The notes: generated by a model from the sequence alone, not told the origin. A stretch of 53,388 bases of DNA from Oceanobacillus indicireducens (GCF_014647195.1 NZ_BMOS01000002.1:211741-265128), one strand, 5' to 3'. Positions 43,957-52,826 are shown, counted from the first letter of the stretch. Numbers and translations are program-made.

Positions 43957-44946
43957 ATGGTTGGTATGGGATACCGAACGATTAAAACAGCAGTCGGTGC
44001 AGGTATTGCGATGTGGTTTGCAAGTCTTGTTGACATTCAATTTGCAACCTTTGCAGCGATTCTTGTCATTATGTGTATTGAACGGACGAAAAAACGAACC
44101 ATCTACACGATTAAGGATAAATTTTTCGCTTGTCTTCTTTCACTCGTTCTCGGTATGGTGGTCTTTGAATTATTAGGCTATCACCCGATTGTATTTGCGA
44201 TTTTCATTCTTCTGTTTATACCGATCTTAATGAAAGCGCGGATTCAAAACGGATTTATCACAAGCATGGTTGTCCTCTCCCATATTTATATGATTGGAAA
44301 TGCAAGTTTTGAAGTTTTCTTCCATGAACTATTTATCATTCTCACCGGGATTGGAATTGCATTCATTGTAAACAGTGTTATGCCGAGTATGAGAAAAGAC
44401 ATTGATAGGTTCAAATATGAAATTGAAGAAAAGTATGCAAAAATCCTCTATGAATTCCATGCTTTCTTAAAAGATAATCACCGGAATTGGGACGGACAAG
44501 AGATTAATGAAGCGGAAGAAATTATTAATCAAGCGAAATCGATGGCCATCCAAGATATTGAAAACAATTTATTACAAGAAAAAAGAACAGACTATCATTA
44601 TTTCAGATTGCGCGAAGAACAGCTCGCCATATTGCGACAAATGCTGCCAATTATAGGCATCGTTTCCCTCTCAGAGATCCATGTGGAACAACGCGAAATG
44701 GTTGCCGACCTATTATTGAACATTAGCGAAAACGTCCGCACGAAGAACATTGATCCTGTTCTCGAAAAGTTAGAGTCTTACGAAGAAATTTTCCGTGAAA
44801 ATGAACTACCAAAGACAAGAGAAGAATTCGAAGTGCGGGCCAATCTCTTTTACTTGCTTTTTGAAATTAAGAATTATTTGCTAGTGAAGAAGAAAGTGAT
44901 GCGGCAACGCGAACCTTTTTCTAATCGCGCAGGTGTACGAGTGTAA
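43957..44946 (+). CDS. aromatic acid exporter family (ArAE/FUSC-like) membrane protein
   Basis: 329 aa from ATG 43957 with AGAGAGGTG upstream; the longer frame to 43849 lacks a ribosome site. Six hydrophobic helices in the first 170 residues (AVGAGIAMWFASLV, FATFAAILVIMC, FFACLLSLVLGMVVFELLGY, PIVFAIFILLFIPILM, GFITSMVVLSHIYMIG, LFIILTGIGIAFIVNSVMPSMRKDID), then an acidic helical cytosolic half. Matches the DUF939/YqjA-type exporters. Substrate unknown. Confidence 0.83.
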   Translation: MVGMGYRTIKTAVGAGIAMWFASLVDIQFATFAAILVIMCIERTKKRTIYTIKDKFFACLLSLVLGMVVFELLGYHPIVFAIFILLFIPILMKARIQNGFITSMVVLSHIYMIGNASFEVFFHELFIILTGIGIAFIVNSVMPSMRKDIDRFKYEIEEKYAKILYEFHAFLKDNHRNWDGQEINEAEEIINQAKSMAIQDIENNLLQEKRTDYHYFRLREEQLAILRQMLPIIGIVSLSEIHVEQREMVADLLLNISENVRTKNIDPVLEKLESYEEIFRENELPKTREEFEVRANLFYLLFEIKNYLLVKKKVMRQREPFSNRAGVRV

Positions 44947-44995
44947 AGTCTAAGTAAAAAACAAAGAACAAGATTGAATTTGGAGGAAATGAATC

Positions 44996-46102
44996 ATGAA
45001 ATTGACAGAGATCACCATCCGCCATTTACAAATGAAATTAAAATCTCCTTTTGCAACAAGTTTCGGAACGCTAGAAAATCGTGACTTTCTACTGCTAGAG
45101 GCAAAAGACGAAAGTGGAACGATTGGTTGGGGAGAATCGGTCGCCTTCCGTGCCCCCTGGTACACCGAAGAAACGATGATGACGAACTGGCATATGCTTG
45201 AGGATTTTCTTATTCCACTCCTCCTCAATAAAGAATTGCAGCACCCGGATGAAGTGCGTGACACTTTTTCCCCCATCCGGAAAAATAATATGGCAAAATC
45301 CGCGATTGAAGGTGCAGTTTGGGATATCTATGCCCAGCAAACGAACCAATCTCTTGCAGCGGCACTTGGCGGGAAGAGTGAACAGATTGAGGTTGGCATC
45401 AGTATTGGCATTCAGCCTACTACCGATGACTTGATCCAATTGGTTCATGGATATGTGAAAGAAGGCTATAAGCGTATGAAAGTGAAAATCAAGCCTGGTA
45501 AAGATGTCGAAGTAATCCGGGCGTTACGCGAACACTTCCCTGATTTGCCGATTATGGCAGATGCTAATTCAGCTTATTCATTAAAGGATCTTGATACGTT
45601 AAAACAACTTGATGAATTTAATCTCATGATGATTGAACAACCACTCGCTTCTGACGATATTATCGACCATGCCAAGCTGCAAAAAGAGCTGGAAACTCCG
45701 ATTTGCTTAGATGAAAGCATCAATTCGTTGGAAGATGCACGAAAAGCGGTGGAACTCGGAAGTACGAAAGTTATAAACGTGAAGATCGGCCGTGTTGGCG
45801 GATTATCTGAAGCGAAAAAAATCCATGATTACTGTGCGGAGAAAGGTATCTCTGTCTGGTGCGGCGGGATGCTTGAATCAGGAATTGGCCGGGCCCATAA
45901 TATTGCGCTAACATCGCTGCCGAATTTCACCTTGCCTGGTGACACATCCGGCTCCGACCGCTATTGGGAAAAAGATATTATCGCACCAGAAGTTATCGCG
46001 AATAACGGTTATATTACGGTTCCTAAGAAAGCTGGCATCGGATATGAAATCGACCGGGAAGCAGTTGATGCATTCACGTTCAGTAAGAAACATTATCGTT
46101 AA
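44996..46102 (+). CDS. menC: o-succinylbenzoate synthase / N-succinylamino acid racemase (enolase superfamily)
   Basis: 368 aa, GGAGGAAATG before the ATG. MR-subgroup catalytic residues: Lys162 and Lys164 (KVK), Asp189, Glu214, Asp239 and Lys263. [19 protein letters not shown] and [18 protein letters not shown] fit the NSAR/OSBS family. No men genes are nearby, so either OSBS for menaquinone or promiscuous N-acylamino acid racemisation is possible. It follows the exporter gene closely. Confidence 0.87.
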   Translation: MKLTEITIRHLQMKLKSPFATSFGTLENRDFLLLEAKDESGTIGWGESVAFRAPWYTEETMMTNWHMLEDFLIPLLLNKELQHPDEVRDTFSPIRKNNMAKSAIEGAVWDIYAQQTNQSLAAALGGKSEQIEVGISIGIQPTTDDLIQLVHGYVKEGYKRMKVKIKPGKDVEVIRALREHFPDLPIMADANSAYSLKDLDTLKQLDEFNLMMIEQPLASDDIIDHAKLQKELETPICLDESINSLEDARKAVELGSTKVINVKIGRVGGLSEAKKIHDYCAEKGISVWCGGMLESGIGRAHNIALTSLPNFTLPGDTSGSDRYWEKDIIAPEVIANNGYITVPKKAGIGYEIDREAVDAFTFSKKHYR

Positions 46103-46206
46103 ATTGAGAGCGAACGTTTTTCTTGTCGGTATTTAGGGAACGATTGAATATAGGTAATTTCGCTTCCCCATATAATCGACAACAATGAAAAAGGAGTGTT
46201 TCCTAA

Positions 46207-46533
46207 GTGACGACGTATAATAAACTTGTCCGCGACGGTATTCCGTCAATATTGGAACAAAACGGTCAAGCCTTCAATACCGAAACCCTTAACCAGGATC
46301 GTTATATTATGGAGCTAAAAAAGAAACTGAATGAAGAAGTGATGGAATATCAAGATGCAGCAAATGACGAAGATGCATTAGAGGAACTTGCTGATATCCT
46401 CGAAGTCATGCAGGCCCTTGTCGGTATCCACGACACCACGATGGAAGATGTAGAAAAACGTCGGGCCAAAAAGGCAGAGGAATGTGGCGGGTTTGAAGAG
46501 AAGATTTATTTGGTTGATGTGGAGGAGAAATAG
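46207..46533 (+). CDS. MazG-like nucleotide pyrophosphohydrolase
   Basis: 108 aa, GTG start 10 nt after AAGGAG. All-alpha NTP pyrophosphatase: YNKLVRDGIPSILE, metal motif EExxE (Glu43, Glu44, Glu47) and ExxD (Glu60, Asp63) in EELADILEVMQAL. House-cleaning hydrolysis of non-canonical NTPs or a phosphoribosyl-ATP-type substrate is likely. Monocistronic with a terminator. Confidence 0.83.
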   Translation: MTTYNKLVRDGIPSILEQNGQAFNTETLNQDRYIMELKKKLNEEVMEYQDAANDEDALEELADILEVMQALVGIHDTTMEDVEKRRAKKAEECGGFEEKIYLVDVEEK

Positions 46534-46535
46534 CG

Positions 46536-46573
46536 ATGAGGTACTTAGACTTTCCCTAAGTGCCTCATTTTAA
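46536..46573. terminator. bidirectional terminator
   Basis: ATGAGGTACTTAGA / CTAAGTGCCTCAT with loop CTTTCC, followed by TTTTAAC on the plus strand. Ends the MazG-like gene and, from the other side, the riboswitch operon; the transporter remnant runs into it. Confidence 0.8.
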
Positions 46574-46799
46574 CATGCCTTTTTTCCGGACTGCTCGAGC
46601 TTCCTCGCCCGGACATTCCCCTTATATATAAATTTCCCTGTCCAAAGAAAAGCACCAGTATCGCAAGCAAACCTGTACCAGTCAGAAAAGAGATGAGTGC
46701 ACCTTCAATCGTCCCAATTCTCCGACCCAGTGAGGCGTTGACGGACGATTGACTGCCTACTAAAAGCCCACCCATCATCATACTCATTTGCTTTACCAA
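46545..46799 (-). pseudogene. DMT/YdcZ-type transporter, truncated after the second helix
   Basis: 84 aa, while the family (DUF606) is near 145. Visible: MMMGGLLVGSQSSVNASLGRRIGTIEGALISFLTGTGLLAILVLFFGQGNL, the first half of YdcZ-like membrane proteins. After that the frame gives an unrelated hydrophilic tail and ends in a terminator stem. It follows the Lin0512 gene by 20 nt, so it is the last, broken gene of the TPP-riboswitch operon. Confidence 0.65.
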
Positions 46800-46819
46800 C
46801 TAAACTAAATGTCATTTCA

Positions 46820-47179
46820 TTAATACCCAACCTCAACGACTGCATTCACAATATACATTAAATCATTTTCATCCTGTTGATCTTCAAGGAAAATACCGCT
46901 CGTTGTCGCCATACCTCCAGCAACGGTTTCTACCGTTACCGTTCCATAAGGAAGCAAACTTTTAATTTTTTCATGGTCAAGCTTTTCCTCGTCTTTTGGT
47001 ACAGCGAGCTTAACGTTCACCCGCATATTGTTCAAGTCTTGACTTGGCAGCATTTTCCTTATTCCTGGCATGGAATTATAATGGATCGCATCCATAATCG
47101 CACGTTCGGCAGCTACATTTATGTCCTGGCCGTGGAGATCAATTCCCATTCCTGCTTCGATAAATAGAATTTCTTTCAA
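46820..47179 (-). CDS. Lin0512 family protein
   Basis: 119 aa. MKEILFIEAGMGIDLHGQDINVAAERAIMDAIHYNSMPGI and TVTVETVAGGMATTSGIFLED match the Lin0512 family (PF09585), about 115 aa, of unknown function. Its start codon directly abuts the stop of the hydrolase gene, so it is translationally coupled. Being under a TPP riboswitch with thiM points to thiamin salvage or a related ring-forming or hydrolysing step. Confidence 0.85.
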   Translation of the reverse strand: MKEILFIEAGMGIDLHGQDINVAAERAIMDAIHYNSMPGIRKMLPSQDLNNMRVNVKLAVPKDEEKLDHEKIKSLLPYGTVTVETVAGGMATTSGIFLEDQQDENDLMYIVNAVVEVGY

Positions 47180-47794
47180 TTATATTTCCCCTTTCCATTG
47201 TTTTTTTACTTCAACTGCGTGAACAACTTCTGCAAATGTTCCTTGGAGTAACTCTAATGCGTCGTGATGTAGTTTTTCATTATCCGAGACGACACAATTA
47301 GAGGGAACCGTTACGAAAAAATCTCTCATAGAAGCATCACGAGCAGTCGTGTCAATACACACATTCGTGTAAGCTCCAATAATCGTAAGATGGCTTATAC
47401 CATTTGAGCGTAATAAAAGCTCAAGATTTGTATGGACAAACGCACTATACCGATGTTTTACGACAACTTTTTCTCCTGGAAGCGGAGTGAAATACTCATG
47501 AATTTCCGCTCCCCAGCTTCCAGGTTCACAGTAGGATAAATTACTTTTCTGATTGCTTCGGCCGAATCGTTCATTTGCAGAAGGGGATTCCGTCCAAGCA
47601 CTATGTTCCGAGATCACATGAATCACTGGAATCTCACATTCTCGTGCTGCTTCTAGCAAATCCTTCATCTGTTTCATTTTTTCATAAAAAGCATGAATAT
47701 CTTTCCCGCGTTTACCTGCGGTGCCTTCCGGATGGCAAAAATCATTTTGTAAATCGACTAGAAGTAGAGCTACGTTCCCGTTTGTTGTATTCAT
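47180..47794 (-). CDS. cysteine hydrolase, isochorismatase family
   Basis: 204 aa. Catalytic triad Asp14 (LLVDLQNDF), Lys113 (VVVKHRYSAF) and Cys146 (GAYTNVCIDTTARDA). Members hydrolyse isochorismate, nicotinamide, N-carbamoyl compounds or ureides. Only 1 nt separates it from thiM, so it is part of the TPP-riboswitch operon. Inference: releases or clears an amide-type intermediate in thiamin-thiazole salvage. Confidence 0.85.
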   Translation of the reverse strand: MNTTNGNVALLLVDLQNDFCHPEGTAGKRGKDIHAFYEKMKQMKDLLEAARECEIPVIHVISEHSAWTESPSANERFGRSNQKSNLSYCEPGSWGAEIHEYFTPLPGEKVVVKHRYSAFVHTNLELLLRSNGISHLTIIGAYTNVCIDTTARDASMRDFFVTVPSNCVVSDNEKLHHDALELLQGTFAEVVHAVEVKKQWKGEI

Positions 47795-47795
47795 T

Positions 47796-48575
47796 CTAAA
47801 TCTCTTGCAGCTTTTTATACGTATTCACCGTCTCCTGATCCAGCAGATAAAGCTGATCAAGCAAAGCAGGGATGAACGTGCCCGGCCCTTCCGCCTTTTT
47901 CATCGCAAGTTCCGCAGCTATCCCGTAAGCTGCAGTCACTTCCACACTCGCCTCATACAAGTCTTCGGCAACACTTAAATAAGGCCCAACGAGAGACGAA
48001 AGCAGGCACCCGCTTGCCGTAATATTTTGTAGCATGGTATGCCCATTATTACAAAGACTCATGCGCGTTCCGTCTGTAATGACGTCTGTTTTCCCTGTTG
48101 CAATAACAACCGTATCATATTCTTTCGCTACTGTTTGAGCAATTTTCGGATCAATCGATTCAACCGTAGAGTCAGGGCTTTTCATAATATCAAGCGCTCC
48201 GCCAAGTACGGAAATTTCCCCAGCATTCGCTCGGATAGCAGCGAATTTCACCTTTTCCAATAATTCATTAATCACTTTCGTACGGAATTTTGTTCCCCCT
48301 GCTGCGATGGGATCAAGAATGACTGGAATTCCTTTTTCATTCGCTTTAAGGCCAGCAAGCAGCATCGCCTCGGCCCGATCCTCGGTTAAAGTTCCGAGAT
48401 TCAATACGACAGCATCCGCATGACTCGCATTCTCCTCCGCCTCTTTTGGTGTATTCGACATGGCTGGAGACGCACCAATCGCAATTAAACCATTTGCCGC
48501 AAAATTTGTCGCAACCTCATTCGTGATGTTATAGATAAACGGACTTTTTTCTCGAATTTTAGCAATATAGTTCAT
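47796..48575 (-). CDS. thiM: hydroxyethylthiazole kinase
   Basis: 259 aa. Ribokinase-like ThiM: PFIYNITNEVATNFAANGLIAIGASPAMSN (substrate site), PVILDPIAAGGTKFR, and ITASGCLLSSLVG with catalytic-region Cys190. ATP-dependent phosphorylation of 4-methyl-5-hydroxyethylthiazole for thiamin salvage. First gene of the operon, under the TPP riboswitch just upstream. Confidence 0.95.
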   Translation of the reverse strand: MNYIAKIREKSPFIYNITNEVATNFAANGLIAIGASPAMSNTPKEAEENASHADAVVLNLGTLTEDRAEAMLLAGLKANEKGIPVILDPIAAGGTKFRTKVINELLEKVKFAAIRANAGEISVLGGALDIMKSPDSTVESIDPKIAQTVAKEYDTVVIATGKTDVITDGTRMSLCNNGHTMLQNITASGCLLSSLVGPYLSVAEDLYEASVEVTAAYGIAAELAMKKAEGPGTFIPALLDQLYLLDQETVNTYKKLQEI

Positions 48576-48629
48576 GTAAACTTCCTCCTTTTTAGTAAAT
48601 TGAAATAGATTAAGGGCGAGGTAGTTTTT

Positions 48630-48664
48630 AAAAAAGAAAAACCACCCCGGGAATTGGAGTGGTT
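48630..48664 (-). terminator. riboswitch-controlled terminator before thiM
   Basis: AACCACTCC / GGGGTGGTT stem followed on the minus strand by TTTTTCTTTTTT. It lies between the TPP aptamer and thiM, so TPP binding would favour termination. Confidence 0.8.
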
Positions 48665-48687
48665 ATTAATACAATTTAAGTATGTAT

Positions 48688-48782
48688 ACCAACTCCACTT
48701 TCCTACGCTAGTATGAACTAGATCAGGTTCAAAGGGATTAAGAAAAAGTCTTATCTCAGCCGACTGGCACCCCTAGTGGAAA
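48688..48782 (-). promoter_or_regulatory. TPP riboswitch (THI element)
   Basis: Minus strand shows the conserved pieces in order: AGGGGTGCC, GGCTGAGATAAGA, CCCTTTGAACCTGATCTAGTT, ATACTAGCGTAGGAAAGTGG. Senses thiamin pyrophosphate and controls thiM and the three genes behind it. Confidence 0.96.
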
Positions 48783-48819
48783 AATATCTATTCTTTATGA
48801 CTAGTCTATCTTATTTTTA

Positions 48820-48868
48820 ATATAAAAGAAAGGGTTTGCGTGCGTGCACCCAAACCCTTTCTTTTATA
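48820..48868 (-). terminator. strong terminator after the glycine-rich gene
   Basis: AAAAGAAAGGGTTT / AAACCCTTTCTTTT, about 16 bp with a GCGTGCGTGCACCC loop. Directly follows the stop codon. Confidence 0.85.
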
Positions 48869-49177
48869 TTAAAAACCACCATATGGCACGAATCCGGGAC
48901 CGTACTGCCAAAATCCCGGGCCGGGTCCGAAGCCAGGACCGTAACCAAATCCGGCCCCTGGACCGAACCCAGGACCGTATCCCGGTCCAAAGCCAAAACC
49001 TGGTCCTCCAGCGATTAAACTGCCACCTAAAAATCCTAGTCCTGCTCCTATTAATCCAGCTGCAAGCGGATCAATACCGCCACCTGGCCCAAACGGACCC
49101 GGCGGACGAGCCCGGTGCATTTCTGGATATGGTAATGGCGAATGATGCATCGGTACATGATTTACAAATCCATGCAT
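48869..49177 (-). CDS. glycine/proline/phenylalanine-rich small protein
   Basis: 102 aa from ATG 49177, with AAAGGAG 8 nt upstream. N-terminus rich in His and Pro, then a Gly/Ala segment LAAGLIGAGLGFLGGSLIAGG, then GFGPGYGPGFGPGAGFGYGP-type repeats to the end. Composition resembles spore coat or exosporium proteins of Bacillus; no named family recognised. Monocistronic; the 290-bp gap before it shows no clear promoter. Confidence 0.6.
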   Translation of the reverse strand: MHGFVNHVPMHHSPLPYPEMHRARPPGPFGPGGGIDPLAAGLIGAGLGFLGGSLIAGGPGFGFGPGYGPGFGPGAGFGYGPGFGPGPGFWQYGPGFVPYGGF

Positions 49178-49481
49178 GTATATGCTCCTTTTCAAGAAAA
49201 ATTTTATCCTGTTCTTTCCCTTCCCTACAGCCTATGGCAGAGTACAGGAAACCGCACTAGACAAATCCCTATTTTTGACATGAAATTTGGGTCGGAAAAC
49301 GAGATGAATCCTTTTTCTCAGGTGACTATGCATTCAGAATATCGAAAATACAAATTCCGTGAGCAACATGACAGTATTCCGGACATATAGAAGGTTATCA
49401 ATCCCTATTGACCAGCTCATTTCGCCTAAGAGGAGCTATCAACGTCAGGATGTTAAGATTCCTAAATACCCCACTTCCCGC

Positions 49482-50120
49482 TTAAGACTTGCTCGGAAAA
49501 ATGGTGTAAGACCACGAATAAATGAAATCAATAATAAAAACAATCCCCCAAACCATTGAAATGTTATACATCATTTCATTTGCATAAGGTGATGCCAAGT
49601 AATTGTCATCACCAATCCACGAAAGATCAGTCAGGTAATTCATCGCCTGATTGAGATCCTTTATTCCATAGCTCCAGAAAACAATCTGGACGGCTGCGAA
49701 TATAAGTAAATGGAAAATGGAGCTGTATCGATTGATTTTGGCAATATATTTCGGGTCTTTTTGTCTCCTGATGATTTCTTTATCCCTTTCAGTAAGTAAG
49801 TCGATACCGCGCAAATTACCAATCTTCAAGCGCATCCAACGGTCCAACTTCCGGAAATCATTGATGCCAAAAGTGCACGCATACAAAATAAAAATCAAAA
49901 TAACAATTTGAAACATCGAAATCTCGCCTGTTTCCCGGTAAATAAGGAGAGCAAGCACTCCCTCAACGATAAATAAGCCGAGAAAAGACAGCAGAAAGAT
50001 AAGACTTAAATTCCGTTTGTTGAAAAAATAGCGGATGACCCCGAATAGAATTAATGAGATAAAGGACAGTATCTCTGCAGCGATAAAAATTTCCCATTGA
50101 TGTTGGATTAGAAAGGTCAT
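49482..50120 (-). CDS. membrane protein of unknown function
   Basis: 212 aa with about five hydrophobic helices: WEIFIAAEILSFISLILFGVI, LSLIFLLSFLGLFIVEGVLALLIY, MFQIVILIFILYACTFGI, SSIFHLLIFAAVQIVFWSYG and ISMVWGIVFIIDFIYSWSYTI. The central loop IDLLTERDKEIIRRQKDPKYIAKINRY is basic and cytosolic. GGGGAGAG lies upstream of the ATG. No recognised domain; similar-looking proteins occur in other Bacillaceae as hypothetical integral membrane proteins. Confidence 0.6.
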   Translation of the reverse strand: MTFLIQHQWEIFIAAEILSFISLILFGVIRYFFNKRNLSLIFLLSFLGLFIVEGVLALLIYRETGEISMFQIVILIFILYACTFGINDFRKLDRWMRLKIGNLRGIDLLTERDKEIIRRQKDPKYIAKINRYSSIFHLLIFAAVQIVFWSYGIKDLNQAMNYLTDLSWIGDDNYLASPYANEMMYNISMVWGIVFIIDFIYSWSYTIFPSKS

Positions 50121-50162
50121 TTGGTGGCTCTCCCCTTTTGGAATTGGTTTAGGTTAATATGA

Positions 50163-50202
50163 AAAACACTCACTTGTAGTTTTACGGCGGAAGTGAGTGT
50201 TT
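50163..50202. terminator. hairpin between 50120 and 50232
   Basis: AAACACTCACTT / AAGTGAGTGTTT, perfect 12-bp arms. On the minus strand it is followed by TTTTCAT; it would end any transcript from the doubtful reading frame at 50232-50501. Confidence 0.65.
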
Positions 50203-50231
50203 GGTTTCAATGATTGCGCCTATAAATTCTC

Positions 50232-50501
50232 TTAAAACCATCGGATATGACTAAGTTGTATTTTTAACCTGTCTAGCTTTCTCTTGAATTTCCCCCGTTT
50301 ATCGGTGATTAGTTGGATTTCAGATTTCAAAGCAATCTTTTCTGCCACGGTTTCGATTGTCAAGTTCTCTGTATTAATCCGTTCCTGGAAAATATCATGC
50401 GATAGTCCTGCGATACATCGATTGAAACATGAGGGAAACCCAATATATGAAGGTTGGGATATACAGTCCGTAATAAATCCATGATTCTGTTCAACTAACA
50501 T
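50232..50501 (-). CDS. doubtful small ORF (89 aa)
   Basis: It starts inside the right arm of a hairpin repeat and has no ribosome site, but a good terminator follows its stop. The protein is basic at the end (DKRGKFKRKLDRLKIQLSHI) with a middle helix RINTENLTIETVAEKIALK. Not recognised. Could be the 3' part of a lost gene cut by the repeat, or a chance frame. Confidence 0.3.
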   Translation of the reverse strand: MLVEQNHGFITDCISQPSYIGFPSCFNRCIAGLSHDIFQERINTENLTIETVAEKIALKSEIQLITDKRGKFKRKLDRLKIQLSHIRWF

Positions 50502-50548
50502 TCAGTGGGAGAGGTAAGGATATCCCCACTGAATGAGTTTCACTTTAT
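50499..50548. repeat. hairpin repeat CATTCAGTGGG / CCCACTGAATG, copy 2 of the 25-bp element
   Basis: Perfect 11-bp arms (50499-50509 and 50525-50535) around a 15-nt loop, followed by AGTTTCACTTTAT, which is shared with 5040-5064. Confidence 0.65.
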
Positions 50549-50727
50549 GGCACGGGTTGCAATATCGGCGGTCCACCTAAAGACGAATCTTTAAGTCTTT
50601 TATAAGCAACATAAAAGGAGATCATTGCACCGATAACAAAGAACATGGCTGAAACAAAGGAAAGTTCTTCTAAAGATATTATCTCATTTGATGAGTTTGT
50701 TGATTTTGATTCTTGTGGTGATGACAT
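50545..50727 (-). CDS. small single-pass membrane protein (60 aa)
   Basis: ATG at 50727 with GGAGGTG 8 nt upstream; a longer frame to 50850 lacks such a site. Ser/Asn/Glu-rich N-terminus, one helix LSFVSAMFFVIGAMISFYVAYK, short tail ending PPILQPVP. No family recognised. Overlaps the 3' end of the dispersed hairpin repeat at its stop codon. Confidence 0.55.
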   Translation of the reverse strand: MSSPQESKSTNSSNEIISLEELSFVSAMFFVIGAMISFYVAYKRLKDSSLGGPPILQPVP

Positions 50728-50959
50728 AATGAGTACACCTCCAAATATCTTTTCCTTCTTTAATGTATTCAAGCGGAGAAAATATTTTACTCTTTTTAAA
50801 GGAAGACAGCCTTCAGATAATAACCTACCCGCCGATTGCCTTCCAGCCATGCGAAAAGTATTAATTATAAACTCGTATAAAGATAGGAATAATCATGTTA
50901 AAATACTGTTATAGAAAGGTTTTAAAAAAGAGCATTTCTAAGAAAGGAGTTAAAAGGTT

Positions 50960-51466
50960 ATGGATATCCATCTATTCGTCCTAATTTTCACCATCATTTT
51001 CATGCTCCACAACCTAGAAGAAATCATGACAATTGAAAAATGGTTCAACAAAACGTATCCAAGAATTCGCAAAAGAATCCCTGCTTTTGTAGAAGAAGAA
51101 CTCAGGAAATTTGAGACAATGAATGCAGCCAGATTTTCTTTCGTTGTATTTTTACTTTCTATCCCAGTAGCTATTCTGATTGTAATTACAACAATAACTG
51201 AGCACTATCTTCTATTTCTCGGGTTAAATTTGTTATTTGCTTTAAATATTTTTACCTATCCCGTACAATCCTTATACTTACGCAGCTATACTCCAGGTCT
51301 TTGGACTTCTGTATCACTGATCATTCCTTATTATATTATTCTTTCTTATCATATATCTAATACTGGTTTATTAACATTCAACAATTTATTAGGTGCAGTC
51401 GTAATTCTAATCTTGTTTATTCCTATTTTTCTCCTCAGTCATAAAGCAGCAGAAAAATGGAACTAA
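50960..51466 (+). CDS. HXXEE domain membrane protein
   Basis: 168 aa, AAAGGAG before the ATG. HNLEE (His17, Glu20, Glu21) in the first helix, FMLHNLEEIMTIEKWF, is the HXXEE motif (PF13787), possibly metal-binding. Four to five helices; later ones LLFLGLNLLFALNIFTYPVQS and LLGAVVILILFIPIFLLSH. Function unknown. An SDR fragment follows 16 nt later. Confidence 0.8.
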   Translation: MDIHLFVLIFTIIFMLHNLEEIMTIEKWFNKTYPRIRKRIPAFVEEELRKFETMNAARFSFVVFLLSIPVAILIVITTITEHYLLFLGLNLLFALNIFTYPVQSLYLRSYTPGLWTSVSLIIPYYIILSYHISNTGLLTFNNLLGAVVILILFIPIFLLSHKAAEKWN

Positions 51467-51482
51467 CTCCTCGAGACAAAAT

Positions 51483-51581
51483 TCAACAGTAGCAAATCTT
51501 GTCCTTTACTTAGCATCCGACGAATCCAGTTATTCCACTTGTTCTGAGTTTATCGTGGATGGTGGAATTACCGCAATATAA
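51483..51581 (+). pseudogene. C-terminal fragment of an SDR dehydrogenase
   Basis: STVANLVLYLASDESSYSTC and EFIVDGGITAI then TAA: the last 33 residues of a classical SDR (ANLVLYLASDE, VDGG). No upstream part exists; the HXXEE gene occupies the place. A relic of a deletion or recombination. Confidence 0.75.
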
Positions 51582-51596
51582 TAAAATTTTCACACC

Positions 51597-51642
51597 AAAA
51601 AAACGACAGAGATTATCTAAAAATATTCCCTGTCGCTTTTTA
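51597..51642 (-). terminator. terminator after the lipoprotein gene
   Basis: AAAACGACAG / CTGTCGCTTTT stem with a 20-nt loop; on the minus strand followed by TTTTTTTGG. About 18 nt beyond the stop codon. Confidence 0.75.
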
Positions 51643-51659
51643 TTAGACGAAATGTGCTC

Positions 51660-52826
51660 TTACTCAATCCCCTCTGCTATTTGCAGAAACAATTCTTTCG
51701 GCATTTCAGATTCTTCGCCAATTAATTCAAGAAACACATCTTCATGTTCCCAAGTGAGACACATGAAACCATCATCATCAACCGCCAGATTACCTTCATT
51801 ACCATTAATAGTGATTGTCTCCGTCTCTTCCCCTTCAAACATTCCATCATAATCCTCTTGTGAAGGATAGATGCTAAATACGAAGCCGTTCCAATCTTCA
51901 TCCTCATAAATGAGATAGACCATCTCTGACTCATCATCCGAGGAATAATAGGATTCCGTCATTTCATAGCCCTCCGGTACGAATGTAACATCGGGAATCG
52001 TATAATCTACATTTTCCTTAATTTCCTCAAGTGACATTTCTTCCTCGAGAAATGCAAAATCTTCTTCCCATTCCTCTTCCGTTACAGCATTTTCTTTTAC
52101 TTCTTCTGGAACTTCAATTGGCTCAACTTCATTCACATTCGACACCGTAGCTTCCGCTGTAACTTGAATAGATTCACCGTCCATTTCAAATTCCGCCTGA
52201 ACAGTTTGTGATTGGATCAACATTGACTCTTTATCAACCTTCATTTCGGTCTCAAAACTGTTAATCGTAATGTCGGAAAGGTCTTCCTCCAAGTCAATAT
52301 CCATCGTCAAATCTCCCATTGATGTATCGAAATATGGTTCGATTAATTCCTCAAATTCTTCTCCCTCACCGGTTAACGCAAGGATATACTGATCCTCTTC
52401 CTCCGTCATTTCAAATTGATCAGCAAACGCCTCTAGTTTTTCAAGTTCACCTTCATTTAATTGGTCAAAGCTCTCTAGTCCCATTTCTTCTTCATCCGTA
52501 ATGAACCATTCACCGAACATGTTCATATACACTTCTTCACCAACGATATATGTCTCCACATCCATAGAAATTCCAGTCATCCCCATCGTCATGTCTAAAT
52601 AAAGTGTGTCCGGATCATGTGTGACGTCAGCCGTACCTTCAATCGATACAATCATATCCATAATCTCTGTATCGATCTTCATCTCTGTCGTATAACTTTC
52701 TAAATCAGCATTCGCTTGAATTGCCTGCTCCAACACTTGGCCTTCTGTTAACGGCTCCTTATCTTCCCCACAAGCGGCAAGCAGTAAGAAGCTTGCCATT
52801 ATCAATAAGGCAATGGTTTTTCTCAT
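51660..52826 (-). CDS. acidic lipoprotein with DUF6612-like and DUF4367-like domains
   Basis: 388 aa. Signal peptide MRKTIALLIMASFLLLAAC with lipobox Cys19. Residues 25-240: LolA-like repeats of beta strands (EMKIDTEIMDMIVSIEGTAD, TLYLDMTMGMTGISMDVETY), as in DUF6612 proteins of Bacillaceae. Residues 275-388: DUF4367-like (YTIPDVTFVPEGYEMTESYY, LTWEHEDVFLELIGE). Extremely acidic, fitting a high-salt habitat. Possibly an outer-surface sensor or lipid-binding protein. Function unknown. Confidence 0.72.
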   Translation of the reverse strand: MRKTIALLIMASFLLLAACGEDKEPLTEGQVLEQAIQANADLESYTTEMKIDTEIMDMIVSIEGTADVTHDPDTLYLDMTMGMTGISMDVETYIVGEEVYMNMFGEWFITDEEEMGLESFDQLNEGELEKLEAFADQFEMTEEEDQYILALTGEGEEFEELIEPYFDTSMGDLTMDIDLEEDLSDITINSFETEMKVDKESMLIQSQTVQAEFEMDGESIQVTAEATVSNVNEVEPIEVPEEVKENAVTEEEWEEDFAFLEEEMSLEEIKENVDYTIPDVTFVPEGYEMTESYYSSDDESEMVYLIYEDEDWNGFVFSIYPSQEDYDGMFEGEETETITINGNEGNLAVDDDGFMCLTWEHEDVFLELIGEESEMPKELFLQIAEGIE

